From positions 124,001 through 188,000 of the forward strand of contig NZ_JAKQZG010000006.1 in the NCBI RefSeq assembly GCF_024359545.1: a stretch of 64,000 bases of DNA, written 5' to 3'. The position numbers and the translations under genes are program-made. This document shows, in pieces, positions 52,591 through 60,910 of the stretch; position 1 is the stretch's first letter; each line of letters starts with the position of its first letter. Below the pieces are notes generated by a model. It did not search any database. It worked only from the letters and a program-made list of their open reading frames with translations, and was not told where the DNA came from. Origin of the DNA: Jiella marina. Lineage in GTDB: Bacteria; Pseudomonadota; Alphaproteobacteria; Rhizobiales; Rhizobiaceae.

Positions 52591-53391
52591 TCACGCGGCC
52601 TGACGGAAGGCGAAGGCCTCCATGGCGAGTGCGCCATAATCGCGGCTCTCGTGGAGCTTTTCGGTCCGAACCTCGCCACCGCCCGCTCCGAGCGCGACGT
52701 AGAGCGGCATCAGATGTTCGTCGGTCGGATGGTTCTCGCGAGCATAGGGAGCCCGTGCCCGGTAGTCCAGCAAGGCGGGCAGGTCGCCGGCCGCCAGCTT
52801 GTCGCTCATCCAGGTGACGAAGTCCTCGACCCAGACCGGCGTCTTGGCGGTGCGGTTCCCGATCCGAAGATGCTGGAAGGCCTCGCGCAGATTATGGGTG
52901 AAGGAACCGCTGCCGATGACGAGAACGTCTTGTCCGGGCAGTTCACGGAGCGCCTCACCGAGAGAATAGTGATAGGCGGCGTCGCGGGACGGATCGACAG
53001 AGATCGCGACCACCGGAATGTCGGCTTGCGGATAGATCAGCGACAGGGGCACCCACGCGCCATGGTCCAGCCCGCGGGCGGCGGCCGGCGCCGCCGCGAA
53101 GCCGGCTGTCTTCAGCATCGCGACGATTTCTGCCGCGAGCGCGGGATCGCCCGGGGCGGGGTAGCGCATCTCGTAGAGTTCACGCGAAAAGCCGCCGAAA
53201 TCGTGAATCGTCTCCGGCCACTGGTCGCTCGTCACGAAGACCCGGCCCTGCGCCTCGAAATGGGCGCTGGCGACGACGATTGCGCGCGGACGCGGCAGAT
53301 CCTGACCGAGCTGGCGCAGAAAATCCGTGGCCGGCGTCTGTGACAGGGCGATATCCGGCGAGCCGTGAGAGACGAAAAGAGCGGGCAGCAT
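52591..53391 (-). CDS. Class III extradiol dioxygenase, DODA/YgiD type
   Basis: The 266-residue protein resembles LigB-type 4,5-DOPA dioxygenases: LFVSHGSP at the start with a metal His, ASAHFE, LDHGAWVPL, and GSGSFTHN, which carry the metal and substrate residues. It would open an aromatic catechol ring between or beside the hydroxyls. The ATG at 53391 gives the family N-terminus (MLPALFVSHG). A MarR gene lies 108 bases upstream on the same strand, a common regulator partner for these enzymes. The physiological substrate is unknown. Confidence 0.88.
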   Translation of the reverse strand: MLPALFVSHGSPDIALSQTPATDFLRQLGQDLPRPRAIVVASAHFEAQGRVFVTSDQWPETIHDFGGFSRELYEMRYPAPGDPALAAEIVAMLKTAGFAAAPAAARGLDHGAWVPLSLIYPQADIPVVAISVDPSRDAAYHYSLGEALRELPGQDVLVIGSGSFTHNLREAFQHLRIGNRTAKTPVWVEDFVTWMSDKLAAGDLPALLDYRARAPYARENHPTDEHLMPLYVALGAGGGEVRTEKLHESRDYGALAMEAFAFRQAA

Positions 53392-53499
53392 GGCGATCCA
53401 CCGACGAAAGGGAGCAATAATCTTCAAGATAATTGCTGCCGCGCTCCGCGTCAGTTGCCCAAAGCCCGACGGATCGTTCACCGCTGCGTGGGGAATGGC

Positions 53500-53952
53500 C
53501 TAAGGCCGGATCGCCCGATCCAGAGCCTCCAACCCGCGCTCCAGACCATTCCGCTCTTCCGCTGAGAGGGAGTTGAGCACCGAGTCTTCGGCCTGGTAGA
53601 TCTTCGGGAGCAGGCGCTCGAACGCGGCGATGCCGGATCCGGTCAATGCGAGATGCTCGAACCGCCGATCGGATACGGCCCGCGTCCGCGTCAGCCATCC
53701 GCGCTGGTCCAGAGACGACACGGCGCGACTGACCTTGGTCTTGTCCATGGCCGTCATTTCGACGATGTGCGAGGATGTCAGGCTCTCGCGTCCGCTCCGT
53801 CCCAGCGCCATCAGGACGGTAAATTCGGGGGCGGTCAGCCCCTCTTCCCCCTTGTGAACCTTTGCCGTGATCCGTCCCAAGGCTGTCGCCGTCCGCAGCA
53901 AGCGGTTGGTGATGGAGATCACCGCACGTTCTTCATCCCATTTCCTACCCAT
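53500..53952 (-). CDS. MarR-family transcriptional regulator
   Basis: A 150-residue winged-helix protein with the MarR pattern: LTAPEFTVLMALG, the recognition region SSHIVEMTAMDKTKVSRAVSSLDQRGW, and the wing with SDRRFEHLALT. Such dimers usually repress a neighbouring operon until a phenolic or similar ligand binds, which fits the downstream extradiol dioxygenase gene. The sequence holds no visible sensor cysteine. Confidence 0.92.
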   Translation of the reverse strand: MGRKWDEERAVISITNRLLRTATALGRITAKVHKGEEGLTAPEFTVLMALGRSGRESLTSSHIVEMTAMDKTKVSRAVSSLDQRGWLTRTRAVSDRRFEHLALTGSGIAAFERLLPKIYQAEDSVLNSLSAEERNGLERGLEALDRAIRP

Positions 53953-54782
53953 GGGTCCACCCTAGTGGTCTTGCGCCGACATTCGCGTGTTACTCATTTT
54001 GTTCGCCGGCTTGAATGTCGGATGAAAGGATCACCAGCGAACGTGTCGGCTCCGTTTCGTTTTTGGCTGGTCGCTGTGCGGCCCCACGCAGCGCCGCATA
54101 TGATTTGACGAGCTCTGCAATCTGTTCGACCGTCCTGCTTCGTGGCGGCAGGCGATCACGACCCTCCTCAGCGACCAGGAGTTGAGCTCAGAGAAGAGAA
54201 ACACTTTTATCTTCTATTCGATGCACACTCTTCCTCTTTCCAATCTTTCCCGGGACGCACCCACCCCCACTCCTGCGATCCTGAATACCCGGTCACCACT
54301 CGATCGCAAACTCATGCGAATCAAAATGTTGTCGACAAAATGTCGCGCAATGGTCGGCTTCGCAGGAGACGAGGCGCAAGCAGACCGACAGCCCGACACA
54401 AAAGGTCACACAACGATCTTGGCCTCAATTGAATCTGTTTCAAGTGCAGTCTGTAGCACTTCGCATCAAATTTAAGAGTGAATAATCTTTGTTTATCAAA
54501 ATAGATGAAATAAACGTCATGCTGCGTCATCGAGCAAGGCACCGGTATTCGATGACCTATTGCCACGACAAGCCGCCCCGCCTCTGCAACTCAAATGCGA
54601 ATCGGCGAGCATTCTCGGAGCCCATCGGGGACGGGGTTCCTTGCCTCGGCTTCCGACCGTAGCGGTTCGGCCACGCTTGCCTCTCCATTACCGACAAATG
54701 GCTTGAGGCGCTTTGCTTTTGGGATTCGTTTGCCTATAGCATCCCGCCAAATCCAACATTTCGAACGCTCAAGGGTAGGTCA
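53953..54782. other. Long gap between marR and acpXL, AT-rich in the middle
   Basis: About 830 bases with divergent genes on both sides. The stretch from about 54180 to 54560 is AT-rich and contains the perfect palindrome TTGTCGACAA at 54329-54338. Short frames there have no ribosome site and no recognisable product. The acpXL promoter lies at the right end. Confidence 0.5.
54713..54740 (+). promoter_or_regulatory. Probable promoter of the acpXL cluster
   Basis: TTGCTT (54713-54718) and TATAGC (54735-54740) with a 16-base spacer, ending 42 bases before the acpXL start codon. Each hexamer matches consensus at four of six positions. It would drive the whole acpXL to lpxXL run. Confidence 0.4.
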
Positions 54783-55064
54783 TTGTCTTCCACATTCGAC
54801 CGAGTCGCTGATATCATTGCCGAAACCAGTGAAATCGACCGCAACGAAATCACGCCGGAAAGCCACACGATCGACGATCTTGGGATCGACTCCCTGGACT
54901 TCCTGGACATCGTCTTCGCGATCGACAAGGAATTCGGGATCAAGATTCCGCTGGAGAAGTGGACGCAGGAAGTGAACGAGGGCGAGGTCGCGACGGAAGA
55001 ATATTTCGTCCTGAAGAACCTCTGCGCCAAGATCGACGAGTTGCGCGCCGCCAAGGCCGGCTGA
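54783..55064 (+). CDS. acpXL: Acyl carrier protein AcpXL for very long chain fatty acids
   Basis: AcpXL carries the growing 27-hydroxyoctacosanoate-type chain that is later put on lipid A. The 93-residue protein is nearly the textbook rhizobial Acp[22 protein letters not shown], then [11 protein letters not shown] with Ser37 as phosphopantetheine site, and the [19 protein letters not shown] end. The start codon is TTG, fixed by the family N-terminus; an AGGG lies about 8 bases upstream. It leads the cluster with fabF2XL, fabF1XL, adhXL and lpxXL. Confidence 0.97.
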   Translation: MSSTFDRVADIIAETSEIDRNEITPESHTIDDLGIDSLDFLDIVFAIDKEFGIKIPLEKWTQEVNEGEVATEEYFVLKNLCAKIDELRAAKAG

Positions 55065-55450
55065 GCCGTCTGGCCAGGGAAGGCCGGCGCGCTCACCCGG
55101 TCGGCCGCACCGGCAACGCCTGCCCGGCCGAAAAGAGCGACGATCATCCCGCGTGACGAGACGCGGCGAATTCGTCTGGCCTGCCGGTGATGGTCGGGAA
55201 GAGACGTCGGCAATCGCTCTTCCCGGCACCTCCGAGGCAAGCGTCGCAGCGATCATTTGTCGGCCCGTCGATTTGATCGGCACTCGCCACATCGGACAGA
55301 CCGCCGGGAGGCCGACGGCCTTGCCGGGGCCAGGCTTTGCCGATACGGCTCCCTCACCGGCCCGGCAACCGTCACAGCTCAGCCATTTTCATCCCCGAAG
55401 AGCGCTGTGTCGACGGATCTGCCGACACGAGAGAGGAATGGGACAAATTC
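55065..55450. other. Gap in the acpXL cluster where fabZXL would be expected
   Basis: In rhizobial clusters fabZXL, a 3-hydroxyacyl-ACP dehydratase of about 155 residues, follows acpXL. Here 386 bases separate acpXL from fabF2XL and no frame shows the dehydratase motif (GHFPxxPxxPG), nor a decayed version that I can recognise. A short open frame at 55153-55458 has no likeness to anything. I see no terminator or promoter. Confidence 0.6.
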
Positions 55451-56662
55451 ATGACTGATCGGCCACGCGATGTCTTGATCACGGGGATCGGCCTGGTTTC
55501 GTCCCTCGGCGAGGGCATCGCCCATCATCTCGACCTCTTCGCACGCGGCCCCGGTCTGCAGCCGAGTATCGTCACCGAGGGCTACGAGCCCTACTTCGTC
55601 CACGCCCTGCCGGCGATGGACTGGTCCCGCCAGATCCCCAAGCGCGGCGACCAGCGCCAGATGGAAACCTGGCAGAAGCTCGGCACCTACTCCGCCGGCC
55701 TCGCGCTGGAGGATGCCGGTATTCCCATGGACGAAGGAGTGCGCAGCGAGATCGACATGATCGTCGCGGCCGGCGGCGGCGAGCGTGACGCGAATGTCGA
55801 CGCGATGGTCATGGAGCGGGCTCGCGGCTCGAACGATCCCGGCCGGGTCATCAACGAGACGCTGTCGACCGAGCTTCGGCCGACGCTGTTCCTGGCGCAG
55901 CTCTCCAACCTTCTCGCCGGCAACATCTCGATCGTCCACAAGGTGACGGGCTCGTCCCGGACCTTCATGGGCGAAGAGGCTGCTGGAATTTCCGCGCTCT
56001 ATTCGGCCAGCGCGCGGATCGCCTCCGGCCAGAGCGAAATCTGCCTCGTCGGCGGCGCGTTTTCCGCCGAACGAAAAGACCTGATCCTGAACTTCGATCT
56101 GGCCGGGCTGATGCTGCGCGACGAATGGCGGCCGGTCTCTGCGCGTAACGAAGCGCATTCGGGAATCGCGGTCGGCAGTGTCGGCGCCTTCCTCGTGCTG
56201 GAATCGGCCGACCATGCGGCCAAGCGCTCGGCAACCGCCTATGCGCGGCTGGTTTCGGCCGTGGGCGATCGCGGCCGCCGCGAACGCGAGAAGACCGCGG
56301 AGCGTTTCACCGCGCTCTTGCCCGACAATTCCACTTCGGCTGAAGAGACGCTGGTGCTTTCCGGCGCCACCGGCCTCGCCGATCTGCTCGACATCGAGCG
56401 TCAAGTGCTGGCCGACAAGCTGCCCGGGAGCCCGACGCGCGCCTATGGCACGATGCTTGGCCATTCCTTCGAGGCTCAGATGCCGGCGGGCGTCGCCCTT
56501 GCGGCAGGTGCCCTCGCCCGCGGTGTCGCGCTGCCGCCCTTCGACAGCGGCGAGGAGAGCGAGGCCAATGCGGCCCCGCGCCGAGCCATCGTGACCGCAT
56601 TGGGCCATCTGCATGGCGAGGGCGTCTGCCTCGTCGAATCGATCGCGGGCCCGAGCCGATGA
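55451..56662 (+). CDS. fabF2XL: Ketosynthase-like protein FabF2XL lacking the catalytic Cys
   Basis: The 403-residue protein has the beta-ketoacyl-ACP synthase fold (VLITGIGLVSSLGEG at the start) but its active site is changed. By eye alignment with FabF1XL the nucleophile Cys becomes Glu176 (in MGEEAAG), the first His is lost (SGATG near 305), while the second is kept as His338 (GTMLGHSF). It is therefore not expected to condense acyl chains itself. The pattern is that of chain-length factors, which pair with an intact ketosynthase and help to set product length. The ATG at 55451 fits the family start; the ribosome site is GAGAGGA about 13 bases away. Confidence 0.88.
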   Translation: MTDRPRDVLITGIGLVSSLGEGIAHHLDLFARGPGLQPSIVTEGYEPYFVHALPAMDWSRQIPKRGDQRQMETWQKLGTYSAGLALEDAGIPMDEGVRSEIDMIVAAGGGERDANVDAMVMERARGSNDPGRVINETLSTELRPTLFLAQLSNLLAGNISIVHKVTGSSRTFMGEEAAGISALYSASARIASGQSEICLVGGAFSAERKDLILNFDLAGLMLRDEWRPVSARNEAHSGIAVGSVGAFLVLESADHAAKRSATAYARLVSAVGDRGRREREKTAERFTALLPDNSTSAEETLVLSGATGLADLLDIERQVLADKLPGSPTRAYGTMLGHSFEAQMPAGVALAAGALARGVALPPFDSGEESEANAAPRRAIVTALGHLHGEGVCLVESIAGPSR

Positions 56663-56726
56663 TTGAAAGAAAGACAGGCCTGCGAAGCGGGAGCGTCGCT
56701 CCTGGCCGCGGCGAGAACGAGGTTCG

Positions 56727-58013
56727 ATGACCATGAGCGACACCGATTTTCTCGGCCGGCCGATCATTGCCGTGACCGGTCTTGGCATCGTCTCCTCTCT
56801 GGGGCGCGGTGTCACCGACAATTGGGCGGCCCTGACCGCCGGCCGCTCGGGCATTCACGCGATCGACCGCTTTCCCACCGATGGTCTGCGCACCACCATT
56901 TCGGGCAGCGTCGATTTCATGGGCGAGATGGGCGCGACCTCGACCGGCCTGTCCTACGCCATGGCGGAGGCCGCCGGCTCGGAAGCGATCGTCATGGCGG
57001 GGCTGAACGACGCCGATTTCGGCGGGCCTCTGTTCCTCGCCGCACCACCCGTCGAGATGGAATGGCAGCATCGGCTGAAGCTCGACCGGATGGATGGCGC
57101 GACACGGGAGGAGGCCGGCTACGACCGCCTGCTCGAAATCGCCCGCAAGCATCCCGATCCGTCGATCTACCATCTGACCCAGTGCAGCCGGATTTCCGAG
57201 CTGCTCGCGAATCGTCTCGGTACGCGCGGTCTGCCGATCACGCTGTCGACCGCCTGCGCCTCCGGGGCGAGCGCCATTCAGCTCGGTGTCGAAGCCATTC
57301 GGCGAGGCGAGACGGATCGCGCGATCACCCTCGGGACGGACGGTTCGATCACGCAGGAATCGCTGATCCGCTTCTCGCTGCTTTCGGCGCTCTCCACCCA
57401 GAACGACGTCCCCGAGAAGGCCTCGAAGCCCTTTTCCAAGGACCGCGACGGCTTCGTCATGGCCGAGGGCGCCGGCGCGCTGGTGCTGGAATCGCTTTCG
57501 GCGGCCAAGGCCCGCGGCGCGAAGGTGCTCGGCATCATCCATGGCTGCGGCGAGCGGGCCGACGATTTCCACCGCACCCGCTCCAAGCCCGACGGCTCGC
57601 CGATCATCGCCGCGATCAAGGCCGGGATCGACGATGCCGGCCTGAAGCCGGAAGAGATCGACTACATCAACGCCCATGGCACGTCGACGCCGGAGAACGA
57701 CCGGATGGAGGCAACGGGTCTGGCGGCGGTCTTCGGCGACCGGCTGCCCGAGACGCCGATTTCCTCGAACAAATCGATGATCGGCCATACGCTGACGGCT
57801 GCGGGCGCCATCGAGGCGGCGTTCTCGATCCTGTCGCTCAAGGAAGGCATTTTGCCGCCGACGATCAACCACAACAATCCCGACCCGGCTCTCACCCTCG
57901 ACGTCGTGCCGAACGAAGCGCGGCGGGGGGATATTTCGGCCGTGCTCTCCAATTCCTTCGGCTTCGGCGGACAGAACGCCTGCCTGGTCCTCGGCCGCGA
58001 ACCGCGCGGCTGA
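56727..58013 (+). CDS. fabF1XL: Beta-ketoacyl-ACP synthase FabF1XL
   Basis: This condensing enzyme elongates the very long acyl chain on AcpXL. The 428-residue protein has a complete Cys-His-His site: Cys177 in STACASG, His317 in NAHGTST and His354 in SMIGHT, with the conserved Lys349. It lies 64 bases after fabF2XL, the degenerate paralogue, and the two probably form a heterodimer. The start may be the ATG at 56727 or the one two codons later. Confidence 0.93.
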   Translation: MTMSDTDFLGRPIIAVTGLGIVSSLGRGVTDNWAALTAGRSGIHAIDRFPTDGLRTTISGSVDFMGEMGATSTGLSYAMAEAAGSEAIVMAGLNDADFGGPLFLAAPPVEMEWQHRLKLDRMDGATREEAGYDRLLEIARKHPDPSIYHLTQCSRISELLANRLGTRGLPITLSTACASGASAIQLGVEAIRRGETDRAITLGTDGSITQESLIRFSLLSALSTQNDVPEKASKPFSKDRDGFVMAEGAGALVLESLSAAKARGAKVLGIIHGCGERADDFHRTRSKPDGSPIIAAIKAGIDDAGLKPEEIDYINAHGTSTPENDRMEATGLAAVFGDRLPETPISSNKSMIGHTLTAAGAIEAAFSILSLKEGILPPTINHNNPDPALTLDVVPNEARRGDISAVLSNSFGFGGQNACLVLGREPRG

Positions 58014-58043
58014 GACGGCAGACCGATATTTCAGGACCAGACC

Positions 58044-59096
58044 ATGCGCGCACTTCAACTCTTCGGCGACCGGGACCTCAAGGCGGTGGACGTTGCGCCG
58101 CCCCCTGCCCCCGAGGCTGGCGAGGTGACGGTCGCGATCAAGGCGGTCGCGCTGAACCACATCGATGTCTGGGGCTGGCGCGGCATGGCGTTCGCCAAGC
58201 GCAAGCTGCCGCTGACCGTCGGCGCCGAAGCCGCGGGCGTCGTCGAGACGATCGGCCCAGGTGTGTCCTCGGTGCTGCCGGGTCAGCTTGTCTCCATCTA
58301 TGGCGCGCGCACCTGCGGGCTCTGCCGCCCCTGCCGCGAAGGCCGGGATAATCTCTGCGAGAATGTCGGCGGCGTGCACGGCTTCCATCTCGACGGCTTC
58401 GCCCAGGAGAAGATCAATCTGCCGGCTCGCCTTCTGGTGCCGGCGCCTCCGGGCTGCGACCCGGTCGCCGCGGCCCTCGCCCCGGTGACCTTCGGCACCG
58501 TCGAGCACATGCTGTTCGACAATGCCAAGCTCGAGCCCGGCGAGACGATCCTCGTCCATGCCGGTGGTTCGGGCATCGGCTCGGCGGCGATCCAGCTCGC
58601 CAAGCGCCATGGCGCCACGGTGATCACCACGGTGGGCTCGGACGAGAAGGCCGAGCGCGCCAAGGCGCTCGGCGCCGATCACGTGATCAACTACCGGGCC
58701 GACCGGTTCGAGGGCGTCACCCGCAAGTTGACCAAGAAGAAGGGCGTCGACGTCGTCTTCGAACATGTGGGCGCCGATACCTGGGCCGGTTCGATGCTGT
58801 GCATGAAGCGCGGCGGGCGGCTCGTCACCTGTGGGTCCACCTCCGGCGTGTCGACCCAGATCAATCTGATGCAGCTCTTCCAGCAGCAATTGAAGCTCCT
58901 CGGCTCCTTCGGCTGCCGGATGGAGAACATGACCCACGCCATGGAAAAGATGGCGCGGGGCCTCGTCCACCCGGTCATCGACACCGAGATCGGCTTCGAG
59001 GGAATCGATCTGGCGCTGAAGCGCATGGAAGCGCGCGAAGTCTTCGGCAAGATCATTCTGCGGCTCGACGAGGTCGGCGACACGACCGCTGCATGA
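58044..59096 (+). CDS. adhXL: Zinc-binding alcohol dehydrogenase-like protein AdhXL
   Basis: The 350-residue medium-chain dehydrogenase/reductase has a GroES-like N-terminus with the structural-zinc Cys91, Cys94, Cys97 and Cys105, and a Rossmann domain with VHAGGSGIGSAAIQLAK. The catalytic zinc Cys is replaced by His39 (LNHIDVWG), as in quinone-oxidoreductase-like members. It belongs to the rhizobial acpXL cluster and may reduce an intermediate in long-chain acyl synthesis, such as the enoyl step; this is not established. Its stop overlaps the lpxXL start by 4 bases. Confidence 0.9.
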   Translation: MRALQLFGDRDLKAVDVAPPPAPEAGEVTVAIKAVALNHIDVWGWRGMAFAKRKLPLTVGAEAAGVVETIGPGVSSVLPGQLVSIYGARTCGLCRPCREGRDNLCENVGGVHGFHLDGFAQEKINLPARLLVPAPPGCDPVAAALAPVTFGTVEHMLFDNAKLEPGETILVHAGGSGIGSAAIQLAKRHGATVITTVGSDEKAERAKALGADHVINYRADRFEGVTRKLTKKKGVDVVFEHVGADTWAGSMLCMKRGGRLVTCGSTSGVSTQINLMQLFQQQLKLLGSFGCRMENMTHAMEKMARGLVHPVIDTEIGFEGIDLALKRMEAREVFGKIILRLDEVGDTTAA

Positions 59097-60034
59097 ACCC
59101 CAAGCTTCTCAAATTTGCGCTCCGGGCCAAACGCACCAGCGACTATGCCGTTGCCAAGCTCCTGTTCGGCATTCTGAAGATCCTGCGGCTGCTGCCGGCC
59201 GATACGGGTCTGAGATTTGCCGACCGTGTCGCGCGCCTCCTGGGCCCGCTCTCGCCCCGCCACAAACTGGCGCTGACCAATCTCAGGCGCGCCTTTCCGG
59301 AAAGGGACGAAGCCTGGGTCAGGGCGACCGCGATGGCGAACTGGGGGCAGATGGGCCGGATCGCTGCCGAATTCGTCTATCTGGACGATCTCTTCGACTT
59401 CGATCCCGACCATCCGGGCGAAGGCCGGATCGAGGTGGTCGGCGTCGAGACCTTCGTCGAGCTGCGCGAACGAAAAGGGCCGTTCATCTTCTTCACCGGC
59501 CATCTCGGCTGCTTCGAGCTTCTGCCGATCGGGGCTGCGGCCTATCACCTGCAGTTCACCGCCCTCTTTCGCCAGCCCAACAACATCTACATCGCCAAGC
59601 GCGTGCAGGCCGCGCGCCGCACCAGCGGCGGCCACCTCGTCCCTTCCAAGGCCGGAGCGGCCTGGGCGCTCGCCGGCATCCTGAAGGGCGGCGGCTCTGT
59701 CGGCATGCTGGTCGACCAGAAATTCAGGAAAGGCGTGAAGACGACGTTCTTCGGTCTGCCGTGCAAGACCAATCCGCTGCTACCAAAGCTCGCCCGCCAA
59801 TACGATGCGGAGGTCTATCCGGCACGCTGCATCCGCCTGCCCGGCAATCGCTATCGCCTTGAACTGATGCCGCGCCTCGACCTGCCGACCGATGAAGAAG
59901 GCGCGGTCGACGTCGCGGCGAGCTGTCAGTTGCTCAACGACGTCGTTGAAGGCTGGATTCGCGAATATCCGGATCAGTGGATGTGGTTTCACGACCGCTG
60001 GAAGATCGCCCCGAAGCGCAAGAAGCGACGCTGA
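59093..60034 (+). CDS. lpxXL: Lipid A very-long-chain acyltransferase LpxXL
   Basis: LpxXL transfers the long chain from AcpXL to Kdo2-lipid A at the inner membrane. The 313-residue protein is of the LpxL/HtrB family: a basic amphipathic/hydrophobic start (residues 20-40), the HX4E motif His137-Glu142 in FTGHLGCFELL, and the VDQKFRKGVKTTFFG and NDVVEGWIREYPDQWMWFHDRWK segments. The ATG overlaps the adhXL stop by 4 bases. It ends the cluster; kdsA at 20 kb and bacA at 33 kb act on the same structure. Confidence 0.96.
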   Translation: MNPKLLKFALRAKRTSDYAVAKLLFGILKILRLLPADTGLRFADRVARLLGPLSPRHKLALTNLRRAFPERDEAWVRATAMANWGQMGRIAAEFVYLDDLFDFDPDHPGEGRIEVVGVETFVELRERKGPFIFFTGHLGCFELLPIGAAAYHLQFTALFRQPNNIYIAKRVQAARRTSGGHLVPSKAGAAWALAGILKGGGSVGMLVDQKFRKGVKTTFFGLPCKTNPLLPKLARQYDAEVYPARCIRLPGNRYRLELMPRLDLPTDEEGAVDVAASCQLLNDVVEGWIREYPDQWMWFHDRWKIAPKRKKRR

Positions 60035-60080
60035 CACGGGCGAGCCCGAGGCGCAGATCGCAAGAAAGCACCTCCAGCAT

Positions 60081-60118
60081 GAGCAAACACAAACGACCGG
60101 CCCCATGAGGAGCCGGTC
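60081..60118 (-). terminator. Terminator of the L,D-transpeptidase gene
   Basis: On the minus strand GACCGGC (60112-60118) pairs with GCCGGTC (60095-60101) around a 10-base loop, followed by GTTTGTGTTTG. It lies about 80 bases after the gene and also between two convergent genes. Confidence 0.55.
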
Positions 60119-60198
60119 CCAGATCGTCGCGATCTTCTCGAACTCCTGCCGGACAAGAGACAGGCGCGCCGGCGCATGTCTCCCGCTATTCGGTCGGG

Positions 60199-60627
60199 TC
60201 AGCGCTGAACGATGATCCGCGTGTTGCCCATGCCGTGCTTGCGCACCAGCGAGTAGAAGCGCTTGGCGTTCGCCGGATGCAGCCGCACGCAGCCATGGGA
60301 CGCCGGACGGCCCAGCCGGCTGATCGCGCCGGTGCCGTGAATGGCATAGCCGCGGTGGTAGAACACCGAATAGGGCATCGGCGACATGTCGTATTTGCGC
60401 GAATACCACATGCGGTGCAGACGCTTGGGCTTCCAGGTGCCCGTGGGCGTGACATAGCCGCGCCGCGCCGTCGAGACCGGCCAGCGGTACACTACCTTGC
60501 CGTTCTGGATGACGGTGAGGGTTTGAGAGGAAAGATCGACCTTCCCGACCAGGCCGGCTTGTGCCGCCGAAAGCGTCAGGAAACACGATCCGACGATCAT
60601 CGCGATCGCCAGAGCCAAATTCTTCAT
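60199..60627 (-). CDS. L,D-transpeptidase, YkuD type
   Basis: The 142-residue protein has a signal peptide (residues 1-24, KNLALAIAMIVGSCFLTLSAAQA) and a compact YkuD catalytic domain with His97 in AIHGTG and the SHGCVRL signature (Ser110, Cys113 nucleophile). Such enzymes form 3-3 crosslinks in peptidoglycan or anchor outer-membrane lipoproteins or proteins to it. It lies alone, convergent with lpxXL and divergent from addB. The ATG at 60627 was chosen because it directly begins the signal peptide, although the frame opens 25 codons earlier. Confidence 0.92.
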   Translation of the reverse strand: MKNLALAIAMIVGSCFLTLSAAQAGLVGKVDLSSQTLTVIQNGKVVYRWPVSTARRGYVTPTGTWKPKRLHRMWYSRKYDMSPMPYSVFYHRGYAIHGTGAISRLGRPASHGCVRLHPANAKRFYSLVRKHGMGNTRIIVQR

Positions 60628-60910
60628 TACGCCACTCCTGCCAATTCGTTGTCGTCTTTTTGCCACGAAAAAGACTATTTCCGCCTGTGGCCGGAAAATC
60701 AATTGCCAAGTTCGTGAACGGTTAAGCGCGTCACTCTCGGAGGTTAAATCGGCTCTTACGCAGGGTCATTTGTAGATTGTCTCGGACTTGACCGCGGGGG
60801 TGGGGCCGTCCTGAACGAGGGCGGTTTTCCGCGACGTCGGGACGCATCAGAATTGCATAGACCGTTCGCGGGAGCATGCGAATCGGCCTTTGACCGGGTA
60901 GATTGCCGGG

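Noticed and set aside
54182-54475. A 97-codon frame in the AT-rich gap
   Set aside because: TTG start directly abutting the only purine-rich stretch, no recognisable product and composition of translated non-coding DNA.
56307-58970. An 887-codon minus-strand open frame antisense to fabF2XL, fabF1XL and adhXL
   Set aside because: It covers three confirmed genes, has shadow-like composition and no recognisable domain.
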